The position numbers were made by a program, and so were the translations under genes. From positions 1,488,001 to 1,552,000 of the forward strand of contig NZ_CP029479.1 of the NCBI RefSeq assembly GCF_003150835.1: DNA of 64,000 bases, in the 5' to 3' direction. This DNA is from Phenylobacterium parvum (GTDB lineage Bacteria > Pseudomonadota > Alphaproteobacteria > Caulobacterales > Caulobacteraceae). How positions within the stretch are numbered: the stretch's first letter is position 1; each line of letters opens with the position of its first letter. The notes under the pieces are model-generated. The model had not been told where the DNA came from. It ran no database searches and saw only the letters and a program-made list of their open reading frames with translations. Shown here in pieces: positions 45,424-54,319 of the stretch.

Positions 45424-47802
45424 CTAATACAATCCGCTCATGTCGTCCGGACGCTGGGCAGGCGTAGCGCCATCTCCCGGCTGCCGGTTCAGCTGTTCGT
45501 AGGGCACGGGGCCGGAAGGCAGGCCGGAAGGGTTCAGGTTCGGCGGCGGCGCGACGACTTTGGGCTCTGTCCCCGGCCGGAACGCCTCCCGAACGCCGTT
45601 GATGGTGGCGAACTTGGCGTTCTTCGGCGCCTTGAAGTCGGTCTTCGGAAGGGACTTCGAAGCGCCCTGCATGAAGTCGATGAAGATGGGCACGGCCGCC
45701 TGGGTGCCGCTCTCGCCCTCGCCCAGGCTACGGTTGTCGTCAAAGCCGACGAACACGCCCACCACCATCTGCGGCGTGTAGCCGATGAACCAGGCCGACC
45801 GGTAATCGTTGGTGGTGCCGGTCTTGCCCGCAATCGGGAAGCCGAGCGAAGAGACCGAGGCGGCGGTCCCGCGCTGCACCACGCCCTGGAGCATGGAGGT
45901 GATCTGGTAGGCGGTGATCGGATCCAGGACCTGCTCGCCCTTGGGGGAGATCCGGGGGCTCTCCGCGCCCGTGAAGGCGGCGCTGCATCGGGGGCAATCG
46001 CGCCGGTCCGCCTTCAGCACCGTCTCGCCCTTGGGATCCTGCACCAGTTCGATCAGGTGGGGTTCCACGCGACGCCCGCCATTCGCAAATGCGGCGTAGG
46101 CGGTGGTGATCTTCAGCGGGGTGGTCTCGCCAGCGCCCAGGGCCATGGCCAGGACGGGCTCCATGCGGGATGTCACCCCCATGCGGATGGCGGTGTCGCG
46201 GACCTTCTTCATGCCGACGCCCTGCGCCAGGCGGACAGTCATGGTGTTGCGCGACAGCTCCAGGCCTCGGCGCAGCTGCATGGCGCCGAAATAGGAGCGG
46301 GAATAGTTCTCGGGCGACCAGGCCTCGCCGTCCCTGCCGGCCAGGGTGATGGCCGAGTCCAGGACCGTACTGGCCGGGGTGTATCCGTTCTCAAGCGCCG
46401 TGGCGTAGACGAAGGGCTTGAAGGTCGAGCCTGGCTGGCGCTTGGCCTGGGTGGCGCGGTTGAAGCTCGAGAGGGAGAAGGAATAGCCCCCGACGAGGGC
46501 CAGCACCCGGCCGGTGTTGGGTTCCACCACCACCAGGGCCCCATTGACCGCCGGGACCTGGCGGAGACGGAATCCGGCCCCCTGGCGCTCGACAAAGACA
46601 AGGTCGCCGGCGTTCAGGCCCCGGCCTGCGCGCGCCCAGGCGACGTCGGCTGGCGCAATCCAGCCCTTCTCGGCGTCGGTCCGGGTCTCGACCCGCACCC
46701 CGCGTCCCGTCGCCTCGGTGACGATGGCGACCCGCCAGTCCCGTCGCTCGGAGGGCGCGCGGAAACCGGCGGCGGCGGTTTCCCAGCCCGGCCCGTAGGT
46801 GGTCCGGGCGAAGGCGCCTCGCCATCCGTGACGCCGGTCATAGGTCTCCAGGCCGCTCATGAGAGCTCGGAGGGCATGGGACTGCAGGGCGGGATCCAGC
46901 GTAGTGCGGACATAGAGGCCGCCAGCGTCCAGCTTGTCGCCCAGGGCGGCCCGGCCCTGCCGGCGGACCTCCTCGACGAAGTAGTCAGCGTCGCGGTAGC
47001 GCGTGCGCGCCGGCGCCGCCTGGACGACCAGGTCCTCGGCCTTGGCCCGGGCCGCGTCGGCCGCAGTGATCCAGTGCATCTCGGCCATCTGGTCCAGCAC
47101 CCAGTTTCGGCGGGCGATGGCCTGGGCCTTACGACGGGTCGGGTGGTAGTTGTCCGGCCCCTTCGGGAGGGCGGCGAGGTAGGCCGCCTCCGAGAGGGTC
47201 AGCTCGTTCAGTGACTTGCCGAAATAATTGTAGGCGGCGGCGCCGACGCCGAACGACCGGTATCCCAGCCAGATCTCGTTCAGGTAGAGCTCGAGGATCT
47301 GCTGCTTGGTGAGCGTCTCCTCAAGCCGCCGCGCGATCAGGGCTTCCTTGAACTTCCGGCCCAGCGTCATGTCATTGGTCAGGAGGACGTTCTTGGCCAC
47401 CTGCTGGGTGATGGTGGAGCCGCCCTGCAGCCGACGCCCCTGGATGAGGCTGGGAATGGCCCGGCCGAGGGCCCGCGCCAGGCCGGCAGGGTCGACGCCC
47501 TTGTGCTTGAAGAAGGACTTGTCCTCGGAAGCCAGGAAAGCCAGGGCGAGGTGCGAGGGAATGCTGTCATACGGGACGAAGATCCGACGTTCCCGGCTGA
47601 ACTCACCGATCAATGTGCCGTCCCAGGCATAGGCGCGGGTTGATGTCGGCGGCCGGTAATCCGTCAGGTCACGGGCGTCAGGAAGGTCGTGGAACAACCA
47701 GGCCGTATAGATGGCGATGGCGAGTCCCCCGACCGCCACCAGGCTGAGCAGGGTCACCCCAGCAATGGCCAGCCATCTTCTTGGGGACTGCACGTCAGAC
47801 AC
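45424..47802 (-). CDS. mrcA: penicillin-binding protein 1A (class A)
   Basis: A 792-residue bifunctional peptidoglycan synthase with one N-terminal membrane anchor (about 12-35). The transglycosylase domain has the catalytic Glu93 in ASEDKSFFKHKGVD and GGSTITQQVAKN. The transpeptidase domain has STFK (459-462), SRN (517-519) and KTG (660-662). A CPRC pair (about 603-606) sits before the KTG motif, unusual for PBP1A to my knowledge. The Pro/Gly-rich tail ends MSGLY. It lies in a minus-strand run amiC, mrcA, prfB. Confidence 0.96.
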   Translation of the reverse strand: MSDVQSPRRWLAIAGVTLLSLVAVGGLAIAIYTAWLFHDLPDARDLTDYRPPTSTRAYAWDGTLIGEFSRERRIFVPYDSIPSHLALAFLASEDKSFFKHKGVDPAGLARALGRAIPSLIQGRRLQGGSTITQQVAKNVLLTNDMTLGRKFKEALIARRLEETLTKQQILELYLNEIWLGYRSFGVGAAAYNYFGKSLNELTLSEAAYLAALPKGPDNYHPTRRKAQAIARRNWVLDQMAEMHWITAADAARAKAEDLVVQAAPARTRYRDADYFVEEVRRQGRAALGDKLDAGGLYVRTTLDPALQSHALRALMSGLETYDRRHGWRGAFARTTYGPGWETAAAGFRAPSERRDWRVAIVTEATGRGVRVETRTDAEKGWIAPADVAWARAGRGLNAGDLVFVERQGAGFRLRQVPAVNGALVVVEPNTGRVLALVGGYSFSLSSFNRATQAKRQPGSTFKPFVYATALENGYTPASTVLDSAITLAGRDGEAWSPENYSRSYFGAMQLRRGLELSRNTMTVRLAQGVGMKKVRDTAIRMGVTSRMEPVLAMALGAGETTPLKITTAYAAFANGGRRVEPHLIELVQDPKGETVLKADRRDCPRCSAAFTGAESPRISPKGEQVLDPITAYQITSMLQGVVQRGTAASVSSLGFPIAGKTGTTNDYRSAWFIGYTPQMVVGVFVGFDDNRSLGEGESGTQAAVPIFIDFMQGASKSLPKTDFKAPKNAKFATINGVREAFRPGTEPKVVAPPPNLNPSGLPSGPVPYEQLNRQPGDGATPAQRPDDMSGLY

Positions 47803-47890
47803 GCCTCCGCGAGCCGCCCACGCGCCCGCCAGCCTCCTCGTCTAGGGCGCGTTTCCGAAAAGGGGAAGCCGGATTCTGGCGGCGCCGGGA

Positions 47891-49072
47891 CTATCGGGTC
47901 GCAACCCTCAGGTCGTTCCGGAAGTAGGTCTCGATGGCCGAGGCGACGGCCGCCACCAGCCGGCCTCGTGAGGCGGGGTCGGCCAGGAAGGCCTGGTCGT
48001 CGGGATTGGTGATGAAGCCCATCTCGAGGAGCACGGCGGGTACGTCCGGCGCCAGCAGGACGGCAAGACCGGCCTCCCGGTGACTGCGGCGCAGCAGGGC
48101 CAGTTCGTCACCCACCTCGTCAAGGAGAAGCTGGGCGAAGGTCGCCGACCGGTTCTTGGTGGCCCTCTGGGTGAGGTCGAAGAGGATGCCCGAAACGCTC
48201 TGGTCGGAATGATAGCCGGCCTTCATGAACCAGTCGTCGCGGGTGACCAGGCGGGCCGAGCGCCCCACGGCGCGGTCGGCCAGGGTGTAGACGCTGGCGC
48301 CGCGAACCGACTCGTCAGGTCCGGAGTCGGCGTGCAGGGAGATGAAGAGATCGGCGTTCGCCTTGCGGGCGATCTGGACCCGGGCGTCCAGGGGCACGTA
48401 GATGTCGCGATCGCGGGTCAGGACGACGCGATAGCGTCCTGTCCGCTCAAGGCGGTCGCGGAGGCTGAGGGCCGCCGCGAGGGTCAGGTCCTTTTCCTGG
48501 CGATCGCCGCCGATGGCGCCGGGATCCTTGCCCCCATGCCCGGCGTCGATCACCACGATCCGGCGGGCATCCGCCTTGGACCGGGCGCCCTTGCGGACCG
48601 CCGCGGCGGGGGGCGGCGTCTTGAGCGAGGTCAGCTGGGCTCCAGCCGGCGCAGAGGCCGATCGCGCGGCGGCGGGCGCCAGGTCGATGACATAGCGATA
48701 GCCCGGCGCGCCATCACCGGGGGGAAGGAGGAAGCGGCGACGGACCTGCACGCCTTCGGCGACCTCGATGGTCAGGCGGGCTCCGCCGGCCTGGGGCGCG
48801 ACGCTCCAGCCCCGGACCAGGCCCTGCCCCGCCCCGCGCATGGGCGCGGCGATCTCGGCGCCGGAAAGGGCGACCACCACCTTGCCGCCGGCTTCGGAAA
48901 CCAGCCGGCCTGCGGCTTCGTCGGAGAGATCGATCACGAGCCGGGTTGCGGTTTTGTCGCCGCCGAGCCGGACCGCGTTCAGGTCTCCGGCCAGGGCTGT
49001 CGCCGGCGCAAGGACAAGCACGCTACCGGCCACCGCCAGGAGGAAAGCGCCGATCCACCGCCTGAAAGACAT
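47891..49072 (-). CDS. amiC: N-acetylmuramoyl-L-alanine amidase with AMIN domain
   Basis: A 393-residue exported amidase. Signal peptide 1-28 (ending TALAG), AMIN domain about 30-140 (NAVRLGGDKTATRLVIDLSD), and Amidase_3 domain about 175-385 with zinc ligands in VVIDAGHGGKDPGAIGG, SLHADSGPDESVRG and the C-terminal VLLEMGFITNPDD (catalytic Glu). It splits septal peptidoglycan during division. Caulobacter has one such amidase. The start 49072 gives the signal peptide. It is divergent from rne. Confidence 0.95.
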   Translation of the reverse strand: MSFRRWIGAFLLAVAGSVLVLAPATALAGDLNAVRLGGDKTATRLVIDLSDEAAGRLVSEAGGKVVVALSGAEIAAPMRGAGQGLVRGWSVAPQAGGARLTIEVAEGVQVRRRFLLPPGDGAPGYRYVIDLAPAAARSASAPAGAQLTSLKTPPPAAAVRKGARSKADARRIVVIDAGHGGKDPGAIGGDRQEKDLTLAAALSLRDRLERTGRYRVVLTRDRDIYVPLDARVQIARKANADLFISLHADSGPDESVRGASVYTLADRAVGRSARLVTRDDWFMKAGYHSDQSVSGILFDLTQRATKNRSATFAQLLLDEVGDELALLRRSHREAGLAVLLAPDVPAVLLEMGFITNPDDQAFLADPASRGRLVAAVASAIETYFRNDLRVATR

Positions 49073-49482
49073 CCGCACCACGAAGACTTCGTCCGTTTCT
49101 CCCGCCTGCTGCGGGTTCTGGTAAGGATAACGCAAGGGCGTAGTGAAATCGTTAAGGCCAATCCCTGAGACGCCTGCGCCTATCTTTTGCTGGCGCCCGA
49201 GAGGATTTTGCTGCAATTGAGCGGTTCCGGACGCACTGCGGTGCGGTCGGACATCGTGGCCTTTGACGGCCTGCCCGTGGCCCTGCGCCCGGCAGACGGA
49301 AGGCTCCCGCTGCGGACGGTGAGCGTCCGCAACTTGGAAAAACGCCATGGGCTGCGCAGCTCGAGCCATTACCCGGCCGGTCGGAACCCGCGTTCTCTAC
49401 GCGCGGTGCGACCTCCTGCGCGGTCCTCGCCACAATCGGCGCAGCCCGGGTCAAGGCCCTGAGGCGCGCCTCGGAGACCTAC
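49073..49482. other. amiC / rne divergent region and long rne leader
   Basis: These 410 bp hold both promoters and a long upstream region of rne. A perfect 7-bp hairpin (TGCGGAC 49311-49317, loop of 7, GTCCGCA 49325-49331) and GCAC-TGCG-GTGC (near 49232) suggest structure. RNase E controls its own mRNA through a long 5' leader in E. coli; a similar role here is an inference. A 91-codon open frame across it (49187-49462) has no family resemblance and is probably not a gene. Confidence 0.5.
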
Positions 49483-52113
49483 ATGTCAAGGAAGATGCTT
49501 ATCGACGCCGCCCACGCCGAAGAGACGCGCGTGGCGGTGATCGACGGAAATCGTGTTGAAGAGTTCGACTTCGAGAGCCAGAGCCACAAACAGCTCCGGG
49601 GAAACATCTATCTCGCCAAGGTGACGCGGGTCGAACCCTCGCTCCAGGCCGCCTTCATCGAGTACGGCGGCAACCGGCACGGCTTCCTCGCCTTCAACGA
49701 GATCCATCCCGACTACTACCAGATCCCCGTCGCGGACCGAGAGGCCCTGATGGCCGAAGCGGCGGCCGACGACGAGGACGATGAGGTCGAGGCCCCCCGG
49801 GAACGGGATGCCGACGAGGACGGCGAGGACGCCGCCGAGACCCTGTCCGGTGACGACGACGATGTCGTCGAACAGGAACTGGCCCGGCGTCGCCGGCGCC
49901 TGATGCGCCGCTACAAGATCCAGGAAGTCATCCGCCGCCGGCAGATCATGCTGGTGCAGGTCGTCAAGGAAGAGCGGGGCAACAAGGGCGCGGCCCTGAC
50001 CACCTATCTCTCCCTGGCCGGCCGCTACGGCGTCCTGATGCCCAACACCGCCCGGGGCGGCGGCATCTCGCGCAAGATCACCTCGGCCACGGACCGCAAG
50101 CGCCTGAAGTCGGTGGTCCAGGGCCTGGACGTGCCGGAAGGCATGGGCCTGATCGTCCGCACCGCCGGCGCCAAGCGCACCAAGGCCGAGATCAAGCGCG
50201 ACTACGACTATCTCCTGCGGCTGTGGGAGAACATCCGCGAGACCACCCTGCATTCGGTCGCCCCCTCCCTGATCTATGAGGAGGAGGACCTGGTGAAGCG
50301 GACCATCCGCGACCTGTACGACAAGGACATCGACGAGGTCCTGGTCGAGGGCGAGGCCGGCTTCCGCGAGGCCCGCGAGTTCATGCGGATGCTGATGCCC
50401 TCCCAGGCCCGCAAGGTGCAGGCCTACCGGGAGCCCACGCCCCTGTTCGTCAAGCACCGGGTCGAGGATCACCTGGCGCAGATCTACTCGCCGGTGGTGC
50501 CGCTGAAGTCCGGCGGCTACCTGGTGATCAACCAGACCGAGGCCCTCGTGGCCGTCGACGTCAACTCCGGGCGGGCGACACGCGAGCGGAACGTCGAGGC
50601 CACGGCCCTGCGAACCAACCTGGAGGCCGCCGAGGAAACCGCCCGGCAGCTCCGGCTCCGCGACCTCGCCGGCCTGGTGGTGATCGACTTCATCGACATG
50701 GATGAGTCGAAGAACAATCGCGCCGTCGAGAAAAAGCTGAAGGACGCCCTCAAGGACGATCGCGCGCGCATCCAGGTCGGCCGCATCTCCAGCTTCGGCC
50801 TGATGGAACTGTCGCGCCAGCGCCGGCGCTCCAGCCTGCTGGAAGGCACCACCCACGTCTGCGAGCATTGCGCGGGAACCGGCAGGGTGCGGTCCATCGA
50901 GTCCGCCGCCCTGGGCGCCCTGCGCGCGGTCGAGATGGAGGCGCTGAAGGGCGCCGGCGAGGTCACCCTGCGGGCGCCGCGCCCCGTGGCCCTCTACATC
51001 CTGAACGAAAAGCGCGGCCATCTCGCACGGCTACATGCCGACCAGGGAGTCTTCGTCGCCGTGGTGGTGGATGAGGCCCTGCCCCATGCCGAGTTCGTTC
51101 TGGAGCGCACCTCCGACGAGGCTCGGCCCTCCGACATTCCCTCGTCGCGCAAGCCGCTGGAGCCCTACGTTCCGGACGACGACGACCTGGACCTGGTCGA
51201 CGAGGATGAGGCCGAGGACGACGAAGAGATCGATCCCAGCGACGCCGACGACGAAGACGAAGACGAGGACGACCGGGGCGACGCCCGGGCGGATCGTGAT
51301 GACGAGGGCCGTGAGGACCGGGGCGATCGCCGCGGCCGCCGCCGTCGCCGCCGCGGTCGCCGGGATGGCGAGCCCCGCGCCGCTGCGCCCGAGGGCGCGG
51401 AGGAAGCGCGCGAAGCCCGGACTGATGACGAGGACGATGGTCAGGGCGGTCGTCGCCGTCGGCGCGGACGCCGGGGGGGACGACGGTCACGGGACGAGGG
51501 CCGTCCGGCCGACGCCTATGCCTGGACCCGGCCCTGGGTGCCCTACGAGGACGACCCCTTCATCTGGTTCGATCCCTCGCAGGACGGTCGTCGCGCGCCC
51601 GAGCCGCGCCCTGCCGACGCCGCCGTCGCCGAGCCGCCCCTGGCGGCGCCCGAGACGCCCGAGGTCGACATCTGGGTGGAGCTGCCCGAGGCTGAACCCG
51701 AGAAGCCGCGCCGCGCGCGCCGCACACGGGGTCGCGGTCGCCGCGGGGAGGACGAGGGTGCAGAGGCCGTCGCCGTTGAGGCGGAGGGTGCAGAGGCCGC
51801 TCCGGAGCCAGAGGTTGGAGTTGAGGCCGTAGCCGAGGTCGAGGCGCCCGCCGCTGAGGCCGAGACGCCGGAACCGCCGGCCAAGGCCCCCCGGGCCCGG
51901 CGCTCGCGGGCCCGCGTCGCCGAGCCGGCGGCTGAGGCTGCGCCGGAAGCGGCTGCCGAGGTCGCCCCCGCTCCGGCGGAGCCGGCGCAAGAACCGGTCA
52001 CGGCGGCTGAACCCGAGCCCCAGCCGGAGCCGCCCGCACCACGCGAACCGGATCCGGCCGAGATCAGCACGCCGCCGTCCCAGCCGCGCAAGGGCTGGTG
52101 GCGTCGGGGCTGA
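49483..52113 (+). CDS. rne: ribonuclease E
   Basis: An 876-residue endoribonuclease. The S1 domain (starting near residue 37, GNIYLAKVTRVEPSLQAAFIEYG) is split by an acidic-then-basic insertion of about 65 residues (90-155), common in alphaproteobacteria. The DNase I-like catalytic part has VAVDVNSGRAT and VIDFIDMDE with the metal aspartates; the Zn-link reads CEHC (about 460-463). The C-terminal 350 residues are disordered, with acidic and Arg-rich blocks, and end KGWWRRG. In Caulobacter the terminal GWW peptide binds PNPase in the RNA degradosome (known). Confidence 0.97.
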   Translation: MSRKMLIDAAHAEETRVAVIDGNRVEEFDFESQSHKQLRGNIYLAKVTRVEPSLQAAFIEYGGNRHGFLAFNEIHPDYYQIPVADREALMAEAAADDEDDEVEAPRERDADEDGEDAAETLSGDDDDVVEQELARRRRRLMRRYKIQEVIRRRQIMLVQVVKEERGNKGAALTTYLSLAGRYGVLMPNTARGGGISRKITSATDRKRLKSVVQGLDVPEGMGLIVRTAGAKRTKAEIKRDYDYLLRLWENIRETTLHSVAPSLIYEEEDLVKRTIRDLYDKDIDEVLVEGEAGFREAREFMRMLMPSQARKVQAYREPTPLFVKHRVEDHLAQIYSPVVPLKSGGYLVINQTEALVAVDVNSGRATRERNVEATALRTNLEAAEETARQLRLRDLAGLVVIDFIDMDESKNNRAVEKKLKDALKDDRARIQVGRISSFGLMELSRQRRRSSLLEGTTHVCEHCAGTGRVRSIESAALGALRAVEMEALKGAGEVTLRAPRPVALYILNEKRGHLARLHADQGVFVAVVVDEALPHAEFVLERTSDEARPSDIPSSRKPLEPYVPDDDDLDLVDEDEAEDDEEIDPSDADDEDEDEDDRGDARADRDDEGREDRGDRRGRRRRRRGRRDGEPRAAAPEGAEEAREARTDDEDDGQGGRRRRRGRRGGRRSRDEGRPADAYAWTRPWVPYEDDPFIWFDPSQDGRRAPEPRPADAAVAEPPLAAPETPEVDIWVELPEAEPEKPRRARRTRGRGRRGEDEGAEAVAVEAEGAEAAPEPEVGVEAVAEVEAPAAEAETPEPPAKAPRARRSRARVAEPAAEAAPEAAAEVAPAPAEPAQEPVTAAEPEPQPEPPAPREPDPAEISTPPSQPRKGWWRRG

Positions 52114-52160
52114 CGGGCTAGGTTCACCCCGGGGCGGGGCGCACCATCAGGAGATACGCC

Positions 52161-53555
52161 ATGGGCGGCCGTCGCCTTGCGCACCTCAGGAAGGGAGCCG
52201 CCACGGCACTTTGCCTGGTCGCCGCCCTGGCCCCCCTCCTTGGCCCCGCACCGGCCCGGGCCCAGTCCTCCGAGCCTATGTCCCTGATCCGGGACACCGA
52301 GATCGAGGAGACCCTGCGGCTCGACTCCGAGCCCCTGTTCCGCGCAGCGGGCCTGGAATCGAAGTCGATCCGCATCCTCCTGATCGGGTCGCGGGACCTG
52401 AACGCCTTCGCCGGACCCGGGGTGATGGCCGTCTTCACCGGCCTAATCCTGGAATCCAAGTCGCCCAACGAGCTCCAGGGCGTCATCGCCCACGAGGTCG
52501 CCCACCTGGCCGGCGGCCACTCGGCGCGGTCCGGCGAGATGTCCCAGGCGGGCCTCAGGCCCTTCCTGCTGACCATGGGCCTCGGCGTCCTGGCGGCCCT
52601 CGCCGGCAATGTCGAGGCCGGTGCGGTCCTGGCGTCGAACGCCAGCTTCTTCGGGGCCCTCGGCGCCATGGGCTACAGCCGCGAGCAGGAAAGCCGCGCC
52701 GACCAGGCGGGTGCCTCCTACCTTGAGGCGGCGGGCCTCTCGGGCCGCGGCCTGGTGACCTTCTTCGACAACTTTCGCTACCAGGAGGTGTTCGCCGAGG
52801 CGCGCCGCTTCGGCTATTTCCGCAGCCACCCCCTGAGCTCGAGCCGGATCGAGGCCCTGCGCGCCCGGGTCGAGCAGATGTCGCATGTCGATGCGCCGGA
52901 TGATCCGGAGAGCGTCCGGCGGCACACGATCATGAAGGCCAAGCTGCAGGGCTTCATCAATCCCGGCGTGGCGATCGTGAAATGCGCGGAGCCCAAGGCG
53001 GACTATCCGACCCGCTACGCCTGCGCCATCGCCCAGTACCAGCTGAAGGAGCCCGACCGGGCCCTCAAGCTGATCGACGCCCTGCTCGCCGAGCAGCCGG
53101 AAAACCCTTACCTCTGGGAACTCAAGGGCCAGATCCTCTTCGAGTTCGGACGCACCGCCGAAGCCGAGGCGCCCCAGAGGCGCTCGGTCACCCTCAAGCC
53201 CAACGCCCCGCTCCTGCGCGTGAACCTGGGCCAGACCCTGATCGCCCTGCCGGAGGAGACCAAGGTCGACGAGGGGATCCGCGAGCTGAAGACCGCCCTG
53301 AACCAGGACGACGAGAACTCGGTGGCCTGGCGCCTGCTGGCCCAGGCCTACGACGCCCGCAAGCGGGACGGCCTCGCCCGCTACGCCACGGCCGAGTACA
53401 ACTACATCGAGGGCGACAAGCGCCAGGCCCTGATCTTCGCCCTTCGGGCCCGGGATCTCCTGGAGCGGAATACGCCGGAATGGCGCCGGGCCAATGACAT
53501 CGTCCTGGCGACCGAGAATGACCCCCAGGTGATCCGGGCCCGACGAGGCGGCTAG
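52161..53555 (+). CDS. periplasmic M48 metalloprotease with TPR domain, BepA-like
   Basis: A 464-residue exported protease. Signal peptide 1-35 (ending RAQ). The M48 domain has the zinc motif HEVAH (111-115) and third ligand region SREQESRAD. From about residue 290 a TPR array follows (ACAIAQYQLKEPDRALKLIDALL; ENPYLWELKGQILFEFGRTAEA). BepA-type enzymes guard outer-membrane protein assembly, degrading stalled LptD or BamA substrates. A DsbA-like gene follows after 37 bp and probably belongs to the same envelope-folding operon. Confidence 0.94.
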   Translation: MGGRRLAHLRKGAATALCLVAALAPLLGPAPARAQSSEPMSLIRDTEIEETLRLDSEPLFRAAGLESKSIRILLIGSRDLNAFAGPGVMAVFTGLILESKSPNELQGVIAHEVAHLAGGHSARSGEMSQAGLRPFLLTMGLGVLAALAGNVEAGAVLASNASFFGALGAMGYSREQESRADQAGASYLEAAGLSGRGLVTFFDNFRYQEVFAEARRFGYFRSHPLSSSRIEALRARVEQMSHVDAPDDPESVRRHTIMKAKLQGFINPGVAIVKCAEPKADYPTRYACAIAQYQLKEPDRALKLIDALLAEQPENPYLWELKGQILFEFGRTAEAEAPQRRSVTLKPNAPLLRVNLGQTLIALPEETKVDEGIRELKTALNQDDENSVAWRLLAQAYDARKRDGLARYATAEYNYIEGDKRQALIFALRARDLLERNTPEWRRANDIVLATENDPQVIRARRGG

Positions 53556-53592
53556 GACTTCACACCGCCGCCATCCCCCCTATGTTGCGCCC

Positions 53593-54318
53593 ATGAAAGC
53601 CGCTCCCCTCGCCGCCCTCCTGTCCTGCGCCCTGTTCCTCGGCGGGTGCAAGAAGGCCTTTGACGCCGTCCTCGGCGATCCTCTCCGCAGCTACCTCCTC
53701 GCGAATCCCGAGCTTCTCGAGGAGATGGCGACGAAGCTGCAGGAAAAGAAGCTCGTCCAGCAGTCCGAGGAGGCCCGCAAGGCCATCGCCTCTAACCGGG
53801 CGGCCCTGGAGCGCGACCCCCGCGATGTGGTCTTCAACCCAAACGGGAAGATCACCGTGGTTGAGTTCTTCGATTACCGGTGCGGCTACTGCAAGAACAT
53901 CGCCCCCGAGCTCGCCGCCATGGTGCGCGGGAACCCCGATATCCGGCTGGTCCTCAAGGAATTCCCGATCTTTGGCGGCGCCTCAGACCTCGCCGCACGG
54001 GCGGCCCTGACCCCTGCGGGGCGGGCGGGCGGCCTGGCCTTCCATGAAGCCCTCATGGAGGAGAAGACCCTCAACGAGACCGCCATCATGCGCCTGTCCG
54101 CGGCGGCGGGCATACGGGCCGACGCGATTTCCGCGGCCCTGCGCGATGAAGCCATCACCCGCCAGCTGGCCGACACCCGCCAGCTGGCCCAGAACCTGCG
54201 CATCGAGGGTACGCCGGCCTTCATCGTCGGCGACCGGATGATCCCCGGCGCCGACCTGGAGGCCCTCAAGGCCGCCATCGAGGACGCCCGGCGCGGACCC
54301 CTCAAGAGGCCTGGATAG
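53593..54318 (+). CDS. DsbA-family thiol:disulfide oxidoreductase, probable lipoprotein
   Basis: A 241-residue protein. The leader ends in a lipobox-like LGGC (Cys19), so it is probably lipid-anchored in the envelope. An N-terminal helical part (about 30-75) precedes the thioredoxin/DsbA fold with active site CGYC (97-100) in FFDYRCGYCKN and the cis-proline loop EGTPAFIVG. The helical N-terminus resembles copper-tolerance ScsC and Com1-type DsbA proteins, which may oligomerise. It starts 37 bp after the BepA-like protease and ends one base before the FAD oxidoreductase gene. Confidence 0.92.
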   Translation: MKAAPLAALLSCALFLGGCKKAFDAVLGDPLRSYLLANPELLEEMATKLQEKKLVQQSEEARKAIASNRAALERDPRDVVFNPNGKITVVEFFDYRCGYCKNIAPELAAMVRGNPDIRLVLKEFPIFGGASDLAARAALTPAGRAGGLAFHEALMEEKTLNETAIMRLSAAAGIRADAISAALRDEAITRQLADTRQLAQNLRIEGTPAFIVGDRMIPGADLEALKAAIEDARRGPLKRPG

Positions 54319-54319
54319 A

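Noticed and set aside
49187..49462. 91-codon open frame in the rne leader
   Set aside because: No family resemblance, Arg/Ser/Pro-rich composition, and it lies in the structured leader region; a leader peptide cannot be excluded but is unsupported.
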